Positions 25,947-38,787 of a DNA stretch of 64,000 bases are shown one piece after another. Both the position numbers and the translations under genes were made by a program. Position 1 is the stretch's first letter. Each line of letters opens with the position of its first letter. The stretch comes from Aureimonas sp. SA4125 (lineage in GTDB: Bacteria; Pseudomonadota; Alphaproteobacteria; Rhizobiales; Rhizobiaceae): the NCBI RefSeq assembly GCF_019973775.1, contig NZ_AP025032.1, forward strand, positions 2,356,001 to 2,420,000, read 5' to 3'. Under the pieces are notes generated by a model. That model did no database searches, had not been told where the DNA came from, and saw only the letters and a list, made by a program, of their open reading frames with translations.

Positions 25947-27140
25947 ATGCCGAACTCAAAAGTCGCCGTCATCATCGTCGCCGCCGGAAGAGGCGCCCGC
26001 GCCGGCCAGGCGGCTGGCCCGAAACAGTACCGTGAGATCGGCGGTCGAACGGTGCTGGCGCGCAGCATCGACGCTTTTGCCACGACCGCGGACCTCGGCG
26101 ACCGGCTCGTCGTCGTCATCCACCCCGACGATCGCGATCGCTTCGAACTGGCCACGGCTTCCTCGAGACAGCCTGTCCGAAGCGTCGACGGCGGCGCCAC
26201 GCGGCAGGACTCGGTCCGCCGCGGCCTCGAGGCCTTGACCGATCTCGAGCCCGATATCGTCCTCATTCACGATGCCGCCCGGCCCTTCGTCGATGCCGGG
26301 ACGATCGCCCGCGTCGTCGCCGGCGTCGGCAATGCCTGGGGCGCCATCCCCGCCATGGCGGTTTCCGATACGCTGAAACGGGCGGGCGATGCCGGCGATA
26401 TCACCGAAACGGTCGACCGCGCCGGCCTGTATGCGGCTCAGACGCCACAGGGATTTCCCTATGCCGCCGTTCTCGCCGCTCACCGCGCTGCTGCAGAAGC
26501 AGGCCTTGACGCCTTTACCGACGACGCGGCCATCGCCGAATGGGCGGGGATGGCCGTCAGGCTTGTCGAGGGATCGCCGGAAAACCTGAAACTGACGCGC
26601 AATGAGGATATCATCCGGGCCGACCGGATTTTGCGAGGAGAAGCTGAATTGATCGATGTCCGGACGGGGAATGGATACGATGTGCACCAGCTGGTCGACG
26701 GCGACCACGTGACGCTCTGCGGCGTCAGGATCACCCATGACCAGACGCTGCTCGGCCATTCCGATGCCGATGTCTGCCTGCACGCGTTGACGGACGCGCT
26801 GCTGGCGACATGCGGCGCCGGTGACATCGGCACGCATTTTCCGCCGAGCGAGGAGGAATGGCGCGGCGCCGCCTCGCACATCTTCGTCCGCCGAGCCGTC
26901 GAGATCGTGCGCGAGCACGGCGGCCGGATCGCCAATGCCGACATCACGCTCATCTGCGAGGCGCCGAAGGTCGCGCCGCACCGGGAGGCGATGCGGCGGG
27001 CGGTGGCGGAGATGACCGGGCTCGACCTCTTCCGCGTTTCGGTCAAGGCGACGACGAACGAGACGATCGGCTTCGTCGGCCGGCGCGAGGGCATTGCGGC
27101 CCTTGCGACCGCCAGCGTCATCTATGGAGAAGGCAGATGA
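25947..27140 (+). CDS. ispDF: Bifunctional IspD/IspF isoprenoid enzyme
   Basis: A 397-residue fusion of two steps of the MEP pathway. The IspD half (1-230) has the CTP-binding [16 protein letters not shown], and PQGFPY. It converts MEP to CDP-ME. The IspF half (about 240-397) starts with [11 protein letters not shown], where Asp and His bind zinc, and has [17 protein letters not shown] and KATTNE. It makes the cyclic diphosphate MEcPP. The fusion is typical of Alphaproteobacteria and Campylobacterota. The ATG at 25947 gives the normal N-terminus; a frame open from 24492 is a dusB/ntrB shadow. Its stop overlaps the pncC start by four bases. Confidence 0.96.
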   Translation: MPNSKVAVIIVAAGRGARAGQAAGPKQYREIGGRTVLARSIDAFATTADLGDRLVVVIHPDDRDRFELATASSRQPVRSVDGGATRQDSVRRGLEALTDLEPDIVLIHDAARPFVDAGTIARVVAGVGNAWGAIPAMAVSDTLKRAGDAGDITETVDRAGLYAAQTPQGFPYAAVLAAHRAAAEAGLDAFTDDAAIAEWAGMAVRLVEGSPENLKLTRNEDIIRADRILRGEAELIDVRTGNGYDVHQLVDGDHVTLCGVRITHDQTLLGHSDADVCLHALTDALLATCGAGDIGTHFPPSEEEWRGAASHIFVRRAVEIVREHGGRIANADITLICEAPKVAPHREAMRRAVAEMTGLDLFRVSVKATTNETIGFVGRREGIAALATASVIYGEGR

Positions 27141-27658
27141 GCATGTCGTTCGAAAACCTGATGGAGGCGGCCGCCGACCTGGTCGAGGGCTTTGCCGACA
27201 GGGGCAAGGTGATCGCGACGGCGGAATCCTGTACCGGCGGGATGATCGCGGCGGGGCTGACGGACATTGCCGGAGCCTCCTCGGTGCTCGACCGCGGCTT
27301 CGTCACCTATTCCAATGCCGCCAAGACGGAAATGCTGGGCGTGCCGACCGCGCTGATCGAGGCCCATGGCGCCGTCTCGGAGCAAGTGGCACGGGCCATG
27401 GCGGAAGGCGCGCTGGCGGCCTCCCGCGCCGACGTCGCCATCGCCGTCACCGGCATTGCCGGGCCGGGAGGCGGCTCGGTCGAAAAGCCCGTCGGCCTCG
27501 TCCATCTTGCTGTCGCCAGCCGGCGCGGCTCATTTCACCGCGAGGCCCGGTTCGGAAACGTCGAACGGCTCGGTGTCAGGCGCGAGACGGTCGCTCTTGC
27601 CTATGCCATGCTCGCCGAGTGGCTGGCGGCTCACGATACGGCAGCAACCGACCCGTAG
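27137..27658 (+). CDS. pncC: Nicotinamide-nucleotide amidohydrolase PncC (CinA C-terminal family)
   Basis: A 173-residue protein made only of the CinA C-terminal domain. Motifs are [21 protein letters not shown] with the nucleophilic Ser, [15 protein letters not shown], and [23 protein letters not shown]. The enzyme deamidates NMN to NaMN in pyridine nucleotide recycling. ATG 27137 overlaps the ispDF stop codon; a second ATG two codons later is an alternative. Its 3' end overlaps the convergent coenzyme Q-binding gene by 28 bases. Confidence 0.93.
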   Translation: MSMSFENLMEAAADLVEGFADRGKVIATAESCTGGMIAAGLTDIAGASSVLDRGFVTYSNAAKTEMLGVPTALIEAHGAVSEQVARAMAEGALAASRADVAIAVTGIAGPGGGSVEKPVGLVHLAVASRRGSFHREARFGNVERLGVRRETVALAYAMLAEWLAAHDTAATDP

Positions 27659-28095
27659 ATCTCGTCGGCCCGCGTTTCGAAGGCCGCCGCAAAGCGCCGA
27701 AAGGCGAAATCGAACATCGACCCCATGAGCAGGCCGAGCGTGCGGCTCTTGAACTCGTAGTCGATGAAGAAACTGACGTCGCAGCCGCCGCCCTCGCGCG
27801 GCGTGAAATTCCACTGGTTGTCGAGATAGCGGAACGGACCGTCGACATATTTGACGTCGATCCGGTGCTCCTCGGGCTTCAGCAGAACCTGCGAGGTGAA
27901 GGTTTCCTTCACCATCTTGTAGGCGACGGTCATGTCGGCGACCAGGAGCGTCTTGCCGTCCGATTGACGGCGGTCGCGGATCCGAAGACTTCTGCACAGG
28001 GGCAGAAATTCCGGATAGCGCTCGACGTCGGCGACGAGCGCGAACATCTGATCGGGATTGTGGCTGACGGGGCGGACGGTTTCAAACTTGGGCAT
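27631..28095 (-). CDS. Coenzyme Q-binding protein COQ10/RatA family (START-like)
   Basis: A 154-residue SRPBCC-fold protein. The signature segments are [25 protein letters not shown] near the N-terminus, [16 protein letters not shown], and [23 protein letters not shown], with the long C-terminal helix after [10 protein letters not shown]. Bacterial and mitochondrial members bind coenzyme Q and support respiration. The E. coli member RatA was reported to inhibit ribosome subunit joining. In Hyphomicrobiales the gene regularly follows lipA, as here, 12 bp downstream. Convergent overlap with pncC is 28 bases. Confidence 0.9.
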   Translation of the reverse strand: MPKFETVRPVSHNPDQMFALVADVERYPEFLPLCRSLRIRDRRQSDGKTLLVADMTVAYKMVKETFTSQVLLKPEEHRIDVKYVDGPFRYLDNQWNFTPREGGGCDVSFFIDYEFKSRTLGLLMGSMFDFAFRRFAAAFETRADEIYGSVAAVS

Positions 28096-28107
28096 CGGCC
28101 ACAGATA

Positions 28108-29091
28108 TTAGGCGGCGACCGCCCTCGCAAGCCGCGCCGCCTTCAGCCGCTCGAAATCCTCGCCGGCATGGTGGGACGACCGGGTTAGCGGGCTCGACGC
28201 GACGACGAGGAAGCCCTTCGATGTCGCGACCGTCGCAAAGGAGTCGAACTCGGCCGGGGTCACGTAGCGAATCACCGCATGGTGCTTCTTCGTCGGCTGC
28301 AGGTACTGGCCGATGGTCAGGAAGTCGACGTCGGCCGAGCGCAGGTCGTCCATCAGCTGCAGCACCTCGTTCCGCTCTTCCCCCAGACCGACCATGATGC
28401 CGGATTTGGTGAAGATCTCCGGGTCGAGTTCCTTCACTCGCTGCAGAAGGCGGATCGAGTGGAAATAGCGGGCACCGGGACGCACCGTCAGATAGTTCGA
28501 CGGGACGGTTTCGAGATTATGGTTGAAGACGTCCGGCTTGGCGGCGACGACGGTCTCGAGCGCGCCGGGCTTGCGCAGGAAGTCTGGCGTGAGGATTTCG
28601 ATCGTCGTCCCCGGCGCCGCGGCGCGGATGGCCCGGATCGTCTCGGCGAAATGCTCGGCACCGCCATCGTCGAGGTCGTCGCGGTCGACCGAGGTGATCA
28701 CGACATGATGGAGCCCCATCGACGCCACGGCCCGGCCAACGCTTGCCGGCTCGCCGGCATCCAACGGATTGGGCTTGCCGGTGGCGACATTGCAGAAGGC
28801 GCATGCGCGCGTGCAGATGCCGCCCATGATCATGAAGGTCGCGTGCTTCTTGTCCCAGCAGCCCCCGATGTTCGGGCAGCCGGCTTCCTCGCACACGGTG
28901 ATCAGGTTGTTGGATTTGACGATGTCGCGGGTCTCGAAATAGCCCTTCGAGACAGGCGCCTTCACCCTGATCCAGTCCGGCTTCGGCAACGTATTGTCGG
29001 AGTCCGGACGATGGGCCTTTTCGGGGTGGCGGAGACGGGGAAGATCCCCGGCTCCGCGCAGCGTATCGATGATGGTGACCATGACAACCAA
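28108..29091 (-). CDS. lipA: Lipoyl synthase LipA
   Basis: A 327-residue radical SAM enzyme that inserts two sulfur atoms into protein-bound octanoyl chains. The auxiliary cluster ligands are in [13 protein letters not shown] (three Cys). The SAM cluster motif is CTRACAFC, and the family C-terminal Ser ligand lies in [12 protein letters not shown]. It completes the lipoyl domains of PdhB and PdhC, encoded a few kilobases upstream on the same strand, so gene order matches pathway logic. The first ATG is used; a second Met three codons later is possible. Confidence 0.96.
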   Translation of the reverse strand: MVVMVTIIDTLRGAGDLPRLRHPEKAHRPDSDNTLPKPDWIRVKAPVSKGYFETRDIVKSNNLITVCEEAGCPNIGGCWDKKHATFMIMGGICTRACAFCNVATGKPNPLDAGEPASVGRAVASMGLHHVVITSVDRDDLDDGGAEHFAETIRAIRAAAPGTTIEILTPDFLRKPGALETVVAAKPDVFNHNLETVPSNYLTVRPGARYFHSIRLLQRVKELDPEIFTKSGIMVGLGEERNEVLQLMDDLRSADVDFLTIGQYLQPTKKHHAVIRYVTPAEFDSFATVATSKGFLVVASSPLTRSSHHAGEDFERLKAARLARAVAA

Positions 29092-29123
29092 TCTAGGAGG
29101 CGTCGGTCACCGATGCAATCGGT

Positions 29124-29387
29124 TCAGACGCGGCGACCGCGGAACAGCCGGGCGATCGCGATGAGAAGGCACGCGCCGATGAAGCCCGTGATCAGGTAGG
29201 CGATGAGGCCCGTGCCAAAGCTGAAGCCGATGGCCGCCAGGATCGCGTTCAGGACGATCGCGCCGACGATGCCGAGGATGATGTTCATCAAGAGCCCCAT
29301 GTTGCTCTTCATCACCTGCTCGGCGAGCCAACCGGCCACTGCGCCGACGATGATCGCACCAATCCAACCCACGCCATTCGTATCCAT
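29124..29387 (-). CDS. GlsB/YeaQ/YmgE-family small membrane protein
   Basis: An 87-residue, highly hydrophobic protein with three predicted helices: IGAIIVGAVAGWLAEQVM, a glycine-rich middle (MNIILGIVGAIVLNAILA) and LIAYLITGFIGACLLIAIARL, ending in the basic RGRRV. The pattern is that of the 'transglycosylase-associated' family, a name without proven enzyme activity. Members are often induced by acid or general stress. The ATG at 29387 was chosen because the 21 residues encoded before it are polar and unlike the family. It sits between lpdA and lipA. Confidence 0.85.
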   Translation of the reverse strand: MDTNGVGWIGAIIVGAVAGWLAEQVMKSNMGLLMNIILGIVGAIVLNAILAAIGFSFGTGLIAYLITGFIGACLLIAIARLFRGRRV

Positions 29388-29544
29388 GCTCAGTCTCCAT
29401 TCAGGACAATAGTGTCCGTGACGAAATTGGGCGGAACCGCGATACAGCAAGACGGCTTAGGGTTTTTATATTTGAGCGTCGAGATGGAACAAATCAGGCT
29501 CTGGGGTCAGTAGGCCGTCTCCACGAAGGGTCGGCGTTGCCGGA

Positions 29545-30999
29545 CTACATGTGGATGACACGCCCGTAAGCATCGAGCACGCTCTCATGCATCATTTCCG
29601 ACAGCGTCGGATGCGGGAAGACAGTGTGCATCAACTCCTCCTCGGTCGTTTCGAGGCCCATCGCGATGACGAAACCCTGGATAAGCTCGGTGACTTCCGC
29701 GCCGACCATGTGGGCGCCGAGGAGTTCTCCGGACTTGGCATCGAAGATCGTCTTGACGAGGCCTTCCGGCTCGCCGAGCGCGATGGCCTTGCCGTTGGCC
29801 TGGAATTTGAAGCGCCCGACCTTGATCTCGCGCCCGGCTTCTCTTGCCTTGGCTTCCGTCAGTCCGACCGAGGCGACCTGCGGCTGGCAATAGGTGCAGC
29901 CGGGGATCTGTTCCTTCTTCATCGGATGGGCGTCGAGGCCCTTGATCTTCTCAACGCAGATCGTGCCTTCGTGTTCGGCCTTGTGTGCCAGCATCGGCGC
30001 GCCGGCGACGTCGCCGATGGCGTAGATGCCCTCGACATTCGTCTTGCCATAGGCGTCGATCTTGACGAGGCCGCGTTCGATCACGACGCCGACGTCCTCG
30101 AGCCCCAGCCCCTCGCAATTGCCCTGGACGCCGATGGCCGAGATCAGCCGTTCGGCCGTCAGCGTCAGCTTGGCGCCGTCCTTGGCTTCGGCTTCGACGG
30201 TCACGCCCTCGCCTGATTTCGTGACCTTCGTGACCTTCGTGTCGGTCAGGATTTTCAGTCCCTGCTTCTCCAACTGCTTGCGGGCGACAGCCGCGATCTC
30301 GGCATCCTCGACCGGCATGATCTGCGGCAGCAGTTCGACCACCGTCACCTCGGCGCCCATGGTGCGGTAGAAGGAGGCGAATTCGATGCCGATGGCGCCC
30401 GATCCCATGACGATCAGCGATTTCGGCATCACTTTCGGCTTCATCGCCTCGAAATAGGTCCAGATCCGCTCGCCGTCCGGCTCGATTCCCGGCAGCACCC
30501 TTGGCCGGGCGCCCGTGGCGACGATCACATGCTTGGCCCTGTAGCTGCCCTCGCCGAGCGTGCCCTTCGGCACCGGGTTCTGCGGCTCGACCACCGGCTT
30601 TTGCATCTTGCCGACGGAGACCTCGACCGGACCGCCCTTCCCCGCCTTGGTGATCTTTGCCTCGCCCCAGATGACGTCGACCTTGTTCTTCTTCAACAGG
30701 AAACCGACGCCGCCATTCAGCTGGGCCGAGATGCCGCGCGAGCGCTTCACCACGTCGGCGATGTCGAAATCGGGCTTGGCGATCTTCAGGCCATAGTTCG
30801 TGGCGTGCTCGGCATAATGGAAGACTTCGGCCGAGCGCAGGAGCGCCTTGGTCGGGATGCAGCCCCAGTTCAGGCAGATGCCGCCGAGATGCTCGCGTTC
30901 GACGACCGCCGTCTTGAAACCGAGCTGCGCGGCGCGGATGGCCGCGACATAGCCGCCGGGTCCACCGCCGATGATGAGGATGTCGTAGATGTCGGCCAT
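29545..30999 (-). CDS. lpdA: Dihydrolipoyl dehydrogenase (E3 of pyruvate dehydrogenase)
   Basis: A 484-residue flavoprotein disulfide reductase. The FAD-binding GGGPGGYVAAIRAAQLG is at the N-terminus, followed by the redox disulfide GGICLNWGCIPTK. NAD binding is at GSGAIGIEFASFY, a second FAD contact is in YAIGDVAG, and the catalytic His-Glu pair is in FPHPTLSEMMHE. It reoxidises the dihydrolipoyl groups of PdhC. Its place downstream of pdhA-pdhB-pdhC, with one SGNH hydrolase gene between, marks it as the E3 dedicated to PDH. There is no N-terminal lipoyl domain. Confidence 0.96.
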   Translation of the reverse strand: MADIYDILIIGGGPGGYVAAIRAAQLGFKTAVVEREHLGGICLNWGCIPTKALLRSAEVFHYAEHATNYGLKIAKPDFDIADVVKRSRGISAQLNGGVGFLLKKNKVDVIWGEAKITKAGKGGPVEVSVGKMQKPVVEPQNPVPKGTLGEGSYRAKHVIVATGARPRVLPGIEPDGERIWTYFEAMKPKVMPKSLIVMGSGAIGIEFASFYRTMGAEVTVVELLPQIMPVEDAEIAAVARKQLEKQGLKILTDTKVTKVTKSGEGVTVEAEAKDGAKLTLTAERLISAIGVQGNCEGLGLEDVGVVIERGLVKIDAYGKTNVEGIYAIGDVAGAPMLAHKAEHEGTICVEKIKGLDAHPMKKEQIPGCTYCQPQVASVGLTEAKAREAGREIKVGRFKFQANGKAIALGEPEGLVKTIFDAKSGELLGAHMVGAEVTELIQGFVIAMGLETTEEELMHTVFPHPTLSEMMHESVLDAYGRVIHM

Positions 31000-31070
31000 C
31001 GGGTTCGTCCTTGCCGTCTCTATTTCCGGGGTCTTTCAGGCGCTCATGCAAGCGGCCCGTCGGTCAGGGC

Positions 31071-31715
31071 TCAGGGCCGGGCGAGGATCGCCTGCACGCT
31101 CCCGACGAGCGCCTCGCCGATGCGGCGTGTGTTCGTGGGGTCGAGATGGATGCCGTCGAGCGGCGAACACTCGGCAATCTCGGAGGCGTCGAAGACGTCA
31201 CAGCCATACTCGTCGGCGACGAGCGCATAGGCCGTACCGAATTCCTGCGAATTCTCAATGGCGTGACCGAACAGCAGGGCAAAATCCGGCTCTTCCGTCG
31301 CGACGAAATGCGGCGGCGCGACGATGAGGATCCGCGGCACGGGATGGCCGAGATGATAGGGGTAAAGCCGCACGATCTCGACGAGCCGCTCCATGCCGAT
31401 GCGCGCCTCGAACACCCGTCCGCCGCCGGTGTGGCGCTTCAAGTCGTTCGTGCCGAGGAAGAGGATCACGAGATCGAGCGGCTCGTGCGTGGCGAGAAGC
31501 GTCGCCAGCGTCTTCACGCCATTGCGCTCGGCCAGCGAGGAGTGGTCGTCGAAGCAGGTCGTGCGCCCGTTCAGTCCCTCGGCGATCACGGCGACGTCGG
31601 GCCCGAGCCCCTGGGCCAGCACGGAAGGCCAGCGGTCGGCGTAGGAATGCCGGCCCGCCGTCGCCGGATCGTAGCCCCAGGTCAGCGAGTCGCCAAAGCA
31701 AAGGACGGTCTTCAT
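31071..31715 (-). CDS. SGNH/GDSL-family hydrolase
   Basis: A 214-residue cytoplasmic esterase-type protein with the four SGNH blocks: GDSLTWG with Ser10, the Gly in EGLNGRTT, the Asn of LGTNDLK, and DGIHLDP with the catalytic Asp and His. The overall layout resembles the arylesterase/acyl-CoA thioesterase branch typified by the Mycobacterium perhydrolase. No signal peptide is present. It lies between pdhC (10 bp upstream) and lpdA in the pyruvate dehydrogenase operon. Its substrate is unknown. A role in removing aberrant acyl groups from lipoate or CoA is conceivable, but nothing in the sequence shows it. Confidence 0.85.
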   Translation of the reverse strand: MKTVLCFGDSLTWGYDPATAGRHSYADRWPSVLAQGLGPDVAVIAEGLNGRTTCFDDHSSLAERNGVKTLATLLATHEPLDLVILFLGTNDLKRHTGGGRVFEARIGMERLVEIVRLYPYHLGHPVPRILIVAPPHFVATEEPDFALLFGHAIENSQEFGTAYALVADEYGCDVFDASEIAECSPLDGIHLDPTNTRRIGEALVGSVQAILARP

Positions 31716-31725
31716 CGCCGCGTTC

Positions 31726-33099
31726 CTAAACCAGCATGCCCATCGGGCTCTCGATGTACTGCTTGAACGCCGCCATCAGCTCGGCACCGAGCGCGCCGTC
31801 GACCGCCCGGTGATCGGTGGAAAGCGTCACCGACATCACGGTGGCGACGACGACGGCGCCGTTCTTCACCACGGCCCGCGGCTCGCCGGCACCGACGGCG
31901 AGGATCGTCGCATGCGGCGGGTTGATCACCGCGGCAAAATCCTTGACCCCAAACATGCCGAGATTGGACACCGCCGTCGTGCCGCCCTGATACTCCTCGG
32001 GCTTCAGCTTGCGGGCGCGGGCCCGGCCGGCCATGTCCTTGACCTCGTTCGAGATCGCCGACAGCGTCTTCTCGTCGGCTCTGCGGATGATCGGCGTGAT
32101 CAGCCCGCCCTCGATCGACACGGCGACGCCGACGTCGACGTTCCCATGCTTCAGCATGGCGGTCTCCGTCCACGAGACGTTGGCCGCCGGCACGGCCTTC
32201 AGCGCCAGCGCATGCGCCTTGATGATCATGTCGTTGACGGAGAGCTTGTAGGCCGGCTTGTCGCCCTTGTCGGTCTTCGTCACCGGGGCGGCGGCATTCA
32301 GCTGGGCCCGGAGCGCCAGCAGCGCGTCGAGCTCGCAATCGATCGTCAGGTAGAAATGCGGGATCGTGGTCTTCGCCTCGACAAGGCGCTTGGCGATGGT
32401 CTTGCGCATGCCGTCATGCGGGATCGACTCGTACGAGCCTTCGGCGAAGAGCTTTTTGATCTGCTCGTCGCTCTGCCCCTTCGGCGCGGCGGCGCCTGCC
32501 GCGGCCGGGGCGGCAACTTCCGCCTTCGGGGCGTCAGTCTTCGGGGCTCCCTCCGCCTTCGGAGCGGGGCCAGCCTTGGCGGCGGCCTCGACATCGGCCT
32601 TGATGATCCGCCCATGCGGGCCGGAGCCTGTCATCGAGCCGAGGTCGACACCGGCGTCCCTGGCGATGCGCTTGGCGAGCGGCGAGGCGATTACGCGTCC
32701 GCCCTTGCCGGCATCCGCGGCCACCGGCTTTTCCCGCGGTGCAGCGGCAGGCTCGGCCGGCTTGGCGGCAGGGGCCGCTTCCGCCTCCGGAGCGGTCGCG
32801 GCGTCGTCGGCCTTCGGATCGGCCGCGATGGCGCCCTCGGCAGCCGACGCATCCTCGCCTTCGGCCGTGAGGATGGCGATCACGGCATTGACCTTCACGC
32901 CCTCGGTGCCGGCGGCGACGAGGATCTTCGTGACCGTGCCCTCGTCGACGGCCTCGACCTCCATCGTCGCCTTGTCGGTCTCGATCTCGGCGATGACGTC
33001 ACCCGAGGAGACCTTGTCGCCCTCCTTGACCAGCCATTTCGCGAGGGTGCCCTCCTCCATCGTCGGGGAAAGGGCCGGCATCGTCACATTGATCGGCAT
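31726..33099 (-). CDS. pdhC: Pyruvate dehydrogenase E2, dihydrolipoamide acetyltransferase
   Basis: A 457-residue E2 with one N-terminal lipoyl domain (lipoyl Lys in [15 protein letters not shown], about residue 43). An Ala-Pro-Glu-rich flexible linker, a peripheral subunit-binding domain ([19 protein letters not shown], about 136-175), a second Ala-Pro linker and the catalytic domain follow, with the active-site [15 protein letters not shown]. It transfers acetyl groups from the E1 reaction to CoA and forms the complex core. It follows pdhB by 12 bp. Confidence 0.96.
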   Translation of the reverse strand: MPINVTMPALSPTMEEGTLAKWLVKEGDKVSSGDVIAEIETDKATMEVEAVDEGTVTKILVAAGTEGVKVNAVIAILTAEGEDASAAEGAIAADPKADDAATAPEAEAAPAAKPAEPAAAPREKPVAADAGKGGRVIASPLAKRIARDAGVDLGSMTGSGPHGRIIKADVEAAAKAGPAPKAEGAPKTDAPKAEVAAPAAAGAAAPKGQSDEQIKKLFAEGSYESIPHDGMRKTIAKRLVEAKTTIPHFYLTIDCELDALLALRAQLNAAAPVTKTDKGDKPAYKLSVNDMIIKAHALALKAVPAANVSWTETAMLKHGNVDVGVAVSIEGGLITPIIRRADEKTLSAISNEVKDMAGRARARKLKPEEYQGGTTAVSNLGMFGVKDFAAVINPPHATILAVGAGEPRAVVKNGAVVVATVMSVTLSTDHRAVDGALGAELMAAFKQYIESPMGMLV

Positions 33100-33111
33100 C
33101 GGGCTCTTCCC

Positions 33112-34548
<1,437 letters not shown>

Positions 34549-34561
34549 GTGCCCGGTTCCT

Positions 34562-35656
34562 CTACTTCGTCGCCTGGGGCGCGATGTCGGCGTAAATATC
34601 GGTCCACAGCTCGGACGGATCGGGCTCGCGGTCGTTCTGGGCGTAATCGGCGGCATCGGCGACGATGTCGCGGACGTTCTTGTCCATCGCCTTCAGCTCG
34701 TCGTCGGACAGACCGTGCGCCTCGATCAGCCGCTGCTTCACCTGTTCGATCGGGTCGTGGTCCGAGCGCATCTTCTGCACCTCGTCGCGCGACCGGTATT
34801 TCGCCGGATCGGACATGGAATGGCCGCGGTAGCGGTAGGTCATCATTTCGAGGATAATGGGACCTGCGCCCGAGCGACAGTGCGCCGCGGCCAGGTCGCC
34901 GGCGGCCTTGACGGCGCGCACGTCCATGCCGTCGACCTGGATGCCCGGAATCTTGAAGGACAGGCCGCGATGGGCGAAATTCGTCTCGGCCGAGGCGCGG
35001 CTGACCGATGTGCCCATGGCGTAGCGGTTGTTCTCGATGATGTAGACGACCGGCAGCTTCCACAGCGAGGCCATGTTGAAGCTCTCGTAGACCTGGCCCT
35101 GGTTGGAAGCGCCGTCGCCGAAATAGGTGAGCGAGATCGAGTCGTTGCCGTTGTAGCGGTTGGCGAAGGCCAGGCCGGTGCCGATCGACACCTGCGCCCC
35201 GACGATGCCGTGGCCGCCGTAGAACTTCTTCTCCTTGGAGAACATGTGCATCGAGCCGCCCTTGCCGCGCGAATAGCCGCCGCGGCGTCCGGTGAGCTCG
35301 GCCATGACGCCGCGCGATTCCATGCCGGTCGCCAGCATGTGACCATGGTCACGATAGCCGGTGATGACCTGGTCGCCTTCCTTCAGCGCCATCTGCATGC
35401 CGACGACGACCGCTTCCTGGCCGATGTAGAGATGGCAGAAGCCGCCGATGAAGCCCATGCCGTAGAGCTGGCCGGCCTTTTCCTCGAATCGCCGGATGAG
35501 CAGCATGTCGCGATAGGCGGTCAGCTCCTCCTCGCGCGAGAACTCGCTCGGCGCCGGCGCATCGAATTGTTCGAGGGTGCGCACGACTTCTGCCGCGCCG
35601 TCAGGAGCGGCAGCGTCTGCGGCCTCGACGAACTTCTTCTGCTTGATGGTCGCCAT
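34562..35656 (-). CDS. pdhA: Pyruvate dehydrogenase E1 alpha subunit
   Basis: A 364-residue thiamine-diphosphate enzyme subunit. The ThDP motif [17 protein letters not shown], the [10 protein letters not shown] segment and the phosphorylation-loop-like [20 protein letters not shown] are present. With PdhB it decarboxylates pyruvate and acetylates the lipoyl groups. It is the first gene of the operon pdhA-pdhB-pdhC-SGNH-lpdA. The 5' region (35657-35760) must hold the main promoter. A terminator hairpin of the upstream ftsB gene separates the two units. Confidence 0.96.
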   Translation of the reverse strand: MATIKQKKFVEAADAAAPDGAAEVVRTLEQFDAPAPSEFSREEELTAYRDMLLIRRFEEKAGQLYGMGFIGGFCHLYIGQEAVVVGMQMALKEGDQVITGYRDHGHMLATGMESRGVMAELTGRRGGYSRGKGGSMHMFSKEKKFYGGHGIVGAQVSIGTGLAFANRYNGNDSISLTYFGDGASNQGQVYESFNMASLWKLPVVYIIENNRYAMGTSVSRASAETNFAHRGLSFKIPGIQVDGMDVRAVKAAGDLAAAHCRSGAGPIILEMMTYRYRGHSMSDPAKYRSRDEVQKMRSDHDPIEQVKQRLIEAHGLSDDELKAMDKNVRDIVADAADYAQNDREPDPSELWTDIYADIAPQATK

Positions 35657-35760
35657 CGCGCCCTCCGATCAGCAATGCACCCGGCTGGATGCAAATTTTG
35701 CCGGAGTATATGCGGGCACGAGAGCAGAGCAAGCGACGCACAGAAATACACCAGATTTCA

Positions 35761-35790
35761 GTTAAAATGCTGCTTCGCAGCAATTTTAAC
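35761..35790 (-). terminator. Terminator hairpin after ftsB
   Basis: GTTAAAATGCTGC (35761-35773) pairs with GCAGCAATTTTAAC (35777-35790) with one bulged A and a 3-base loop. It begins 10 bases after the ftsB stop codon on the minus strand. The A/T outer stem gives a U-rich end in either direction. It insulates ftsB from the pdh operon. Confidence 0.7.
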
Positions 35791-35800
35791 CTATTACTGG

Positions 35801-36121
35801 TTACTTAGCGAAGGACCGCATGATGGTGACTTCGTCCGGGGCAGTATAGCCCAAGAGCCGACGGGCACTCTCGTCGATCATGTCGCGCTCGAGCGTGCCG
35901 TCGTGGAGTAGCTGGACGCGGCGTTCGAGCTTCTCGCGCCGCTCGAGGAGCTTCTCGTAGCGCGCTGTCCCCGCCGCGAGGTCGGCCGTCAGGATATCCT
36001 TCGAACCGATGCCATATTTTCCGCTCTGCGCGTGGAAGGCGAAATAGGCAAGGAAGCTCAGCGTGATCGCGGGCACGATCAGGCGGCCCATCTTCGAGTT
36101 TCTGTGCTGTCTGGTGCGCAT
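35801..36121 (-). CDS. FtsB/DivIC-type septum formation initiator protein
   Basis: A 106-residue bitopic protein. After a basic cytoplasmic start (MRTRQHRNSKMGR) comes one membrane helix (LIVPAITLSFLAYFAFHA, about 14-31). A coiled coil then runs through ARYEKLLERREKLERRVQLLH, and a conserved C-terminal stretch (DMIDESARRLLGYTAPDEV) follows. The family joins FtsL and FtsQ at the division septum. The ATG at 36121 has GGAGAG at ideal distance, so the ATG four codons earlier is less likely. Placement between eno and pdhA is the standard alphaproteobacterial location, here with a transporter inserted toward eno. Confidence 0.88.
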   Translation of the reverse strand: MRTRQHRNSKMGRLIVPAITLSFLAYFAFHAQSGKYGIGSKDILTADLAAGTARYEKLLERREKLERRVQLLHDGTLERDMIDESARRLLGYTAPDEVTIMRSFAK

Positions 36122-36283
36122 CGGTCTCTCCATCCCGCCATGTTGCCAGCGGAGCTTTAAGGCCGGGTTAAGCCTGTCGCGTCGTCGCGACGGGAAGCGC
36201 CCGGGGAACTTCGCATGCGTTGAACCGCTCTTTTGACGACGGCGCCGAATCCCGAGCGGCGACATCATTCAAGGCGCCTGCCG

Positions 36284-37243
36284 ATGCCCAATCCTCACGA
36301 TGACGCCTTCCGGTCCGAAGCGACAGCTGCGATCGAGGCACCCGCTTTGCCGTTGCGAAGACCGCCCGATACCGGCGAGACGCTGTCGGATTATTTCGCC
36401 TTCGAGGAGATCTTCGCGCGTGTCCTTGGCACTGCCGATCACGAGCTCGCGGCGTCGAGCAAGTTCCTGTTCTGGAGTGGGCTTGCGGCCGGGCTGGCGC
36501 TCGGCCTGACCTTCCTGGCAAAAGTCATCTTCACCCATCATGCCGGAGAGGCGAGCCCCGGCATTCTCGGCAATCTTCTCTATCCCATCGGTTTCATCGT
36601 CATCGTCATCGGCCGCTACCAGCTCTTCACCGAAAACACGCTGACGCCCGTGGCTCTGGTTCTCACCAAGCTGGCCAGCCTGGCCAATCTGCTTCGCCTA
36701 TGGCTGGTGGTGTTTGCCGCCAACATGATCGGCGCGATGATCGACGCGGCCATCGTCGCCTACGCCGAGGTGCTTGAGACGGATGCCCTGAATGTCGCCG
36801 TGGAGATGGGACACCATGCGCTCGGGACATCGTGGCTGGGGCTCTTCTCGAAGGCCCTGATCGCCGGCGGAGTCGTCGCCTCGATGGTCTGGTTGATCCA
36901 TGCCGCGCGCGACACCATGGCCCGCATCACCATCGTCTGGATGCTGATGTATTTTATCGGCGTCGGCGGCTTCTTCCACGTCGTCACGTCGTCCGTCGAG
37001 GTCTTCTTCCTCGCCTTCCGGGGCGAAACCTCGTTCTGGGCCCTGTGGCCGCAGTTCATCCTGCCGGTCTTCCTGGGTAACACGCTCGGCGGCATAGGCT
37101 TTGTCGCGATCGTCAATTACGTCCAGTTCGGCGAACTCGAGAGCAGCAGCTCGTTGCAGCGTTATGGCGACCGGCTGACCTGGCGGGAATGGATTTTCGG
37201 GCGGTCACGGGTGTTTGGCGACGAAAGAGCGCGTGTGGAGTGA
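36284..37243 (+). CDS. Formate/nitrite transporter (FNT) family protein, YfdC-like
   Basis: A 319-residue membrane protein. A hydrophilic N-terminus of about 60 residues (PPDTGETLSDYFAFEEIF) precedes six predicted helices with the FNT repeats: FLFWSGLAAGLALGLTFLAKV, LGNLLYPIGFIVIVIGRYQLFTENT, the NMIGAMIDAA segment, and the second half with HVVTSSVEVFF and GNTLGGIGFVAIVNY. The TLTP-like loop is TENTLTPV, matching the first pore loop. The pentameric channel family carries small monovalent acids. The long N-terminus and the exact motifs fit the YfdC branch, whose substrate is not established. The gene stands alone, convergent with eno. Confidence 0.85.
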   Translation: MPNPHDDAFRSEATAAIEAPALPLRRPPDTGETLSDYFAFEEIFARVLGTADHELAASSKFLFWSGLAAGLALGLTFLAKVIFTHHAGEASPGILGNLLYPIGFIVIVIGRYQLFTENTLTPVALVLTKLASLANLLRLWLVVFAANMIGAMIDAAIVAYAEVLETDALNVAVEMGHHALGTSWLGLFSKALIAGGVVASMVWLIHAARDTMARITIVWMLMYFIGVGGFFHVVTSSVEVFFLAFRGETSFWALWPQFILPVFLGNTLGGIGFVAIVNYVQFGELESSSSLQRYGDRLTWREWIFGRSRVFGDERARVE

Positions 37244-37325
37244 ATCTGGTCGAGGAAGAAAGCATCCGGGAGAATCCTGACTGCCGAGTGTGATGGTGTG
37301 GCCGACCTCCGTGCCGCTTACTCTG

Positions 37326-37354
37326 GATCTCCCCCGCTTCGTGCGAGGGAGATC
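37326..37354. terminator. Hairpin between convergent fnt-type gene and eno
   Basis: GATCTCCC at 37326-37333 pairs with GGGAGATC at 37347-37354, and inner CGC/GCG pairs extend the stem after one mismatch. It lies between the stop codons of two convergent genes and may end transcription from both. There is no clear T run, so the call is tentative. Confidence 0.45.
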
Positions 37355-37420
37355 AAGTCAGGCCGATGATGCTCCCCCGGCCCTCACAATCGAGAGGCTG
37401 ATGCCAGCGTCTCCCGCCGT

Positions 37421-38731
<1,311 letters not shown>

Positions 38732-38787
38732 TTAGACCAGACCTGCGACGGATTGAACTCGTTTCGCGAAATTCCGCGGGCTAGCGG

